Positions 7,088 through 8,830 of a DNA stretch of 8,830 bases are shown one piece after another. The notes below the pieces were generated by a model. The model ran no database searches, had not been told where the DNA came from, and saw nothing but the letters and a program-made list of their open reading frames with translations. The stretch spans positions 1 through 8,830 of the forward strand of contig JABMQM010000353.1 in assembly GCA_013203195.1 (NCBI GenBank), in the 5' to 3' direction. The position numbers and the translations under genes are program-made. This DNA comes from Desulfobacteraceae bacterium (GTDB taxonomy: Bacteria > Desulfobacterota > Desulfobacteria > Desulfobacterales > UBA11574). Each line of letters starts with the position of its first letter. The first letter of the stretch is position 1.

Positions 7088-7114
7088 CACAACTTTTTCA
7101 TGAAAAAGTTGTGT
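7087..7114. repeat. Perfect 28-base palindrome at the stop codon of the DUF523-DUF1722 gene
   Basis: Arm acacaactttttca (7087-7100) is the exact reverse complement of bases 7101-7114. The first base is the last base of the TGA stop codon. No T-run follows on either strand, so this is not a standard terminator, although the RNA hairpin could protect the 3' end or attenuate uvsE. It may be one copy of a dispersed repeat, but only one is in the window. Confidence 0.8.
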
Positions 7115-7157
7115 TGGTGGAGAAAAACACACGTCCTAATTGCAGGAGAAATTTTCC

Positions 7158-8045
7158 ATGCTTCGTTTTGGTTTGTGCTGTATTTTTCAAAAAGAGCCCA
7201 TAAAGTTTCGTCGCACGACTGCCAAATATCTTCAGGCGTTTTCCCGGAATCAACAGCTTGAGCACCTTGCCGCAATATGCCGGCACAATGCCGAAGCACT
7301 GCAAAAAGCCCTTCGATATTGCCGGGATAACGAAATTAAGGATTTTAGAATCAACAGCCAGATACTGCCCTTAAAAACCCATCCCGCAGTAGGGTATCGA
7401 ATTCAAGATCTAAGCGCCCATGAGCAAATCACACGTACTTTCAAACACGGCGGCAAATTCTGCCGGGACCACGACATGAGAACGACGTTTCACCCGGACC
7501 AGTTTATCTTGCTCTCGTCACCTCGAAGTGAAGTGGTTCATCGCTCTGTCGCCGATTTGATTTACCAGGCAGAAGTCGCTCAGTGGGTAAATGCAGATGT
7601 TATTATCATCCACGGAGGAGGTGCCTATGGGGATAAAGCCGAATCGCTGCGTCGCCTTCGAAGAAGAATCGAACAACTGCCTGATGCCGTGCGTTCGCGA
7701 TTAGCCCTGGAAAACGATGACCGCATATACACTCCCGAGGATTTGCTGCCTGTTTGCAGAGACATGGGCATCCCGCTGGTATATGACGTCCACCATCACC
7801 GGTGTTTGCCCGATGGCAGCAGCGTAGAGGCAACCACGGAACTGGCCATAGCCACCTGGAACCGCGAGCCGCTGTTTCACATATCGAGCCCCAAGCACGG
7901 CTGGGAATACGGCAACTTCAGGAGCCACCATAACTTCATTGATATCGCTGATTTCCCGCAATGCTGGCAACAACTGCAAACAGACATAACCATTGAAGTA
8001 GAAGCCAAGGAACTGGCGGTGTTGAAACTGATCAACGATTTATAG
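7158..8045 (+). CDS. UV damage endonuclease UvsE (UVDE family)
   Basis: UvsE cuts DNA on the 5' side of UV photoproducts and some other lesions, starting a light-independent excision repair route. The 295-residue product has the family's TIM-barrel signatures: RFGLCC at the N-terminus, FRRTTAKYL, HPDQF (His112), HGGG (His152), LENDD (Glu185), YDVHHH (Asp210, His213), FHISSPKHGW (His241), HHNFID and IEVEAKE near the end. These correspond to metal ligands of the Thermus enzyme with nearly constant spacing. From memory, Thermus UVDE has a modified active-site lysine two residues before the histidine of this FHISS segment; here that place is leucine, perhaps a subfamily difference. ATG 7158 has aggaga eight bases upstream. 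It is the last gene of the plus-strand cluster, with no obvious terminator immediately after it. Confidence 0.95.
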   Translation: MLRFGLCCIFQKEPIKFRRTTAKYLQAFSRNQQLEHLAAICRHNAEALQKALRYCRDNEIKDFRINSQILPLKTHPAVGYRIQDLSAHEQITRTFKHGGKFCRDHDMRTTFHPDQFILLSSPRSEVVHRSVADLIYQAEVAQWVNADVIIIHGGGAYGDKAESLRRLRRRIEQLPDAVRSRLALENDDRIYTPEDLLPVCRDMGIPLVYDVHHHRCLPDGSSVEATTELAIATWNREPLFHISSPKHGWEYGNFRSHHNFIDIADFPQCWQQLQTDITIEVEAKELAVLKLINDL

Positions 8046-8140
8046 CCGAAGCACAGGGCTGCTCCAATATGCTTGTCGGACAGCCAAGAGATGATAGCCT
8101 TAACGATTTTTAACCGGATGAATACATTGAGCATATCGAG

Positions 8141-8156
8141 TCCCGCTTAAGCGGGA
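8141..8156. repeat. REP-like palindrome followed by a GTCTGACCCC phrase
   Basis: Tcccgcttaagcggga is a perfect 16-base palindrome, followed four bases later by gtctgacccc (8159-8168). Its tcccgc/gcggga arms match those of the hairpin at 104-118. From memory, ggggtcagac phrases accompany repeats mobilised by REP-associated (Y1) transposases in many Proteobacteria and Desulfobacterota; no transposase is present, so this would be a non-autonomous copy. Confidence 0.45.
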
Positions 8157-8183
8157 TGAGTCTGACCCCGGAGGAATAGGCCC

Positions 8184-8233
8184 GCCCGGTGGAATCCTCC
8201 GAAGGAGGTCCGCAAGGCGGAATTCCATTGGGC
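8184..8233 (+). repeat. Three-way-junction structured element (two hairpins closed by a 12-bp stem)
   Basis: A basal stem, gcccggtggaat (8184-8195) with attccattgggc (8222-8233), pairs over 12 positions, ten Watson-Crick and two G-U. It encloses two adjacent hairpins with no unpaired bases between: cctcc-gaa-ggagg (8196-8208) and tccgc-aag-gcgga (8209-8221). The G-U pairs form only in the plus-strand transcript (G-T in single-stranded DNA), suggesting that strand is the folded one. It could be a structured RNA, a mobile repeat end or a transcription-end structure; the family is not recognised. Confidence 0.6.
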
Positions 8234-8287
8234 AAGCATTCCACAGGGCAGGCACAGAAATTGGACAAAGGTCTCATAATATACAAA

Positions 8288-8665
8288 TTATTTTACGCCA
8301 TACCCAGCATCCAACCAAGCGTCTTTCCCCCCTTGCAGATTGTAAATCTCTTTATAGCCTGATTCGAATAATGTTTTGGCCGCAGCATTGCCCATGGGGC
8401 CGCTTTTACAATATAGATAGATAGGCGTCCGCTTATCTTTGGGGAATTTATCCAGCTTTTTTTTAATTTGATGAAACGGCACAAACAGATCTGTTCCCTT
8501 AATATGGCGCTGTTCCGGTACATGAACGTCAACTAAAAACACATCTTGCTTCTGCATTATCTGATGTAACTCTGTTGGTGTAAGCATTGTAAGTTTATCC
8601 GGCTGCGCAAACAGACATGCTGATAGAAGTATAGCAATCAAAAGAGCTAATAAAGAATTCTTCAT
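8288..8665 (-). CDS. Rhodanese-domain lipoprotein
   Basis: The 125-residue product begins with a lipoprotein signal peptide: MKNSLLALLIAILLSAC, with lipobox LSAC and Cys17 as the acylated residue, so it is probably anchored on the periplasmic side of a membrane. A single rhodanese domain follows, about residues 27-123: DVFLVDVHVPEQRHIKGTDL, then the active-site loop YCKSGPMGN with Cys86 as the presumed sulfur carrier, and the closing NLQGGKDAWLDAGY. Such single-domain proteins can carry persulfide sulfur, but donor and acceptor are unknown. No strong ribosome binding site precedes the ATG at 8663-8665. It lies 12 bases after the moaB-type gene and is likely translated from the same transcript. 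Confidence 0.9.
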   Translation of the reverse strand: MKNSLLALLIAILLSACLFAQPDKLTMLTPTELHQIMQKQDVFLVDVHVPEQRHIKGTDLFVPFHQIKKKLDKFPKDKRTPIYLYCKSGPMGNAAAKTLFESGYKEIYNLQGGKDAWLDAGYGVK

Positions 8666-8677
8666 GAGAAATACGGG

Positions 8678-8830
8678 TTAGATTTCGTTGATGTGCTTTA
8701 CAAGATGCCCTAACTCGGGAAAGATAAGAGCCTGGCAGGCCAGCTTGCAGGCTTGCAGGCTGCCGGGCATACAAAACAGGATGGTGTTTTCAAAAACTCC
8801 TGCCGTGGCGCGGGACAGCAGGGCGGCAGA
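8678..8830 (-). CDS. MoaB/MogA-family molybdenum cofactor protein, C-terminal part
   Basis: The last 50 codons of a gene that enters from the right edge are visible, ending in TAA on the minus strand. They read LLSRATAGVFENTILFCMPG, then SLQACKLACQALIFPELGH and a short tail. The SRA.AG segment, the hydrophobic strand and the PGS..A motif are typical of the C-terminus of MoaB/MogA proteins, which adenylylate molybdopterin during molybdenum cofactor synthesis; the FCMPGS..AC form points to MoaB rather than MogA. The start lies outside the window. In sulfate reducers this cofactor, with Mo or W, serves formate dehydrogenases and related enzymes. The rhodanese lipoprotein follows 12 bases downstream. 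Confidence 0.82.
   Translation of the reverse strand, partial: SAALLSRATAGVFENTILFCMPGSLQACKLACQALIFPELGHLVKHINEI

Larger units (their letters stand above)
8046..8287. other. Convergent intergenic region rich in secondary structure
   Basis: The region separates uvsE (plus) from the rhodanese gene (minus). It holds a perfect palindrome (8141-8156), a three-way-junction-like element (8184-8233) and an intervening gagtctgacccc phrase. No protein-coding gene was found: an ATG at 8156 opens a frame of only seven codons. No classic T-tailed terminator was seen for either flanking gene. Confidence 0.6.

Noticed and set aside
8156..8179. Tiny ORF reading MSLTPEE after the 8141 palindrome
   Set aside because: Seven codons only, no ribosome binding site, and it lies between structured repeats.
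8046..8287. Possible group II intron or retron RNA because of dense hairpins
   Set aside because: No domain V-like hairpin and no reverse transcriptase gene is visible; the structure is compact and closed within 50 bases.
8743..8758. Tandem repeat of gcttgcag
   Set aside because: It falls inside the moaB-type coding region and encodes the ordinary LQACKLACQ helix, so it is not an independent repeat.

Overview
The window most likely comes from a Gram-negative anaerobe of the Desulfobacterota (old Deltaproteobacteria), probably Desulfobacterales. This is inferred from a fused PabB-PabC protein, a remnant of the PAS/LuxR regulator type common in that group, a small conserved helical protein, and a DUF523-DUF1722 protein beside UvsE. 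No rRNA, tRNA, CRISPR array or intact transposase was found.

Layout, left to right. Bases 1-178 are non-coding, with small palindromes and an A-rich promoter-like stretch. Bases 296-2548 encode a folate-pathway fusion: aminodeoxychorismate synthase component I joined to aminodeoxychorismate lyase. A Shine-Dalgarno sequence and an in-frame ATG lie exactly at the domain joint. Bases 2738-3265 hold a PAS-domain protein that appears to be the stump of a PAS-LuxR regulator. The last codons of the lost HTH domain survive out of frame at 3244-3291, so an internal deletion is inferred. After about 380 bases without a recognisable gene comes a 100-residue helical protein (3674-3976) with a terminator-like structure behind it.

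Bases 4118-8045 carry four genes on the same strand, possibly one operon: an SDR/DUF2867 protein, a small PPOX-fold flavin-type protein, a DUF523-DUF1722 protein and UV-damage endonuclease UvsE. DUF1722 proteins are often encoded next to photolyases; here the neighbour is UvsE. I read this as a UV/light-damage or stress module, which is inference. The SDR lacks the central glycine of its nucleotide-binding motif.

Bases 8046-8287 are intergenic and rich in secondary structure, including a near-perfect three-way junction and a REP-like palindrome. On the minus strand, converging on uvsE, lie the 3' end of a moaB-type molybdenum cofactor gene (running off the right edge) and, 12 bases downstream of it, a rhodanese-domain lipoprotein gene.

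I see no convincing new multi-gene system. The points most worth a second look are the deleted regulator, the internal start in the pab fusion, the Gly-to-Val change in the SDR, the UvsE/DUF1722 cluster and the three-way-junction element.
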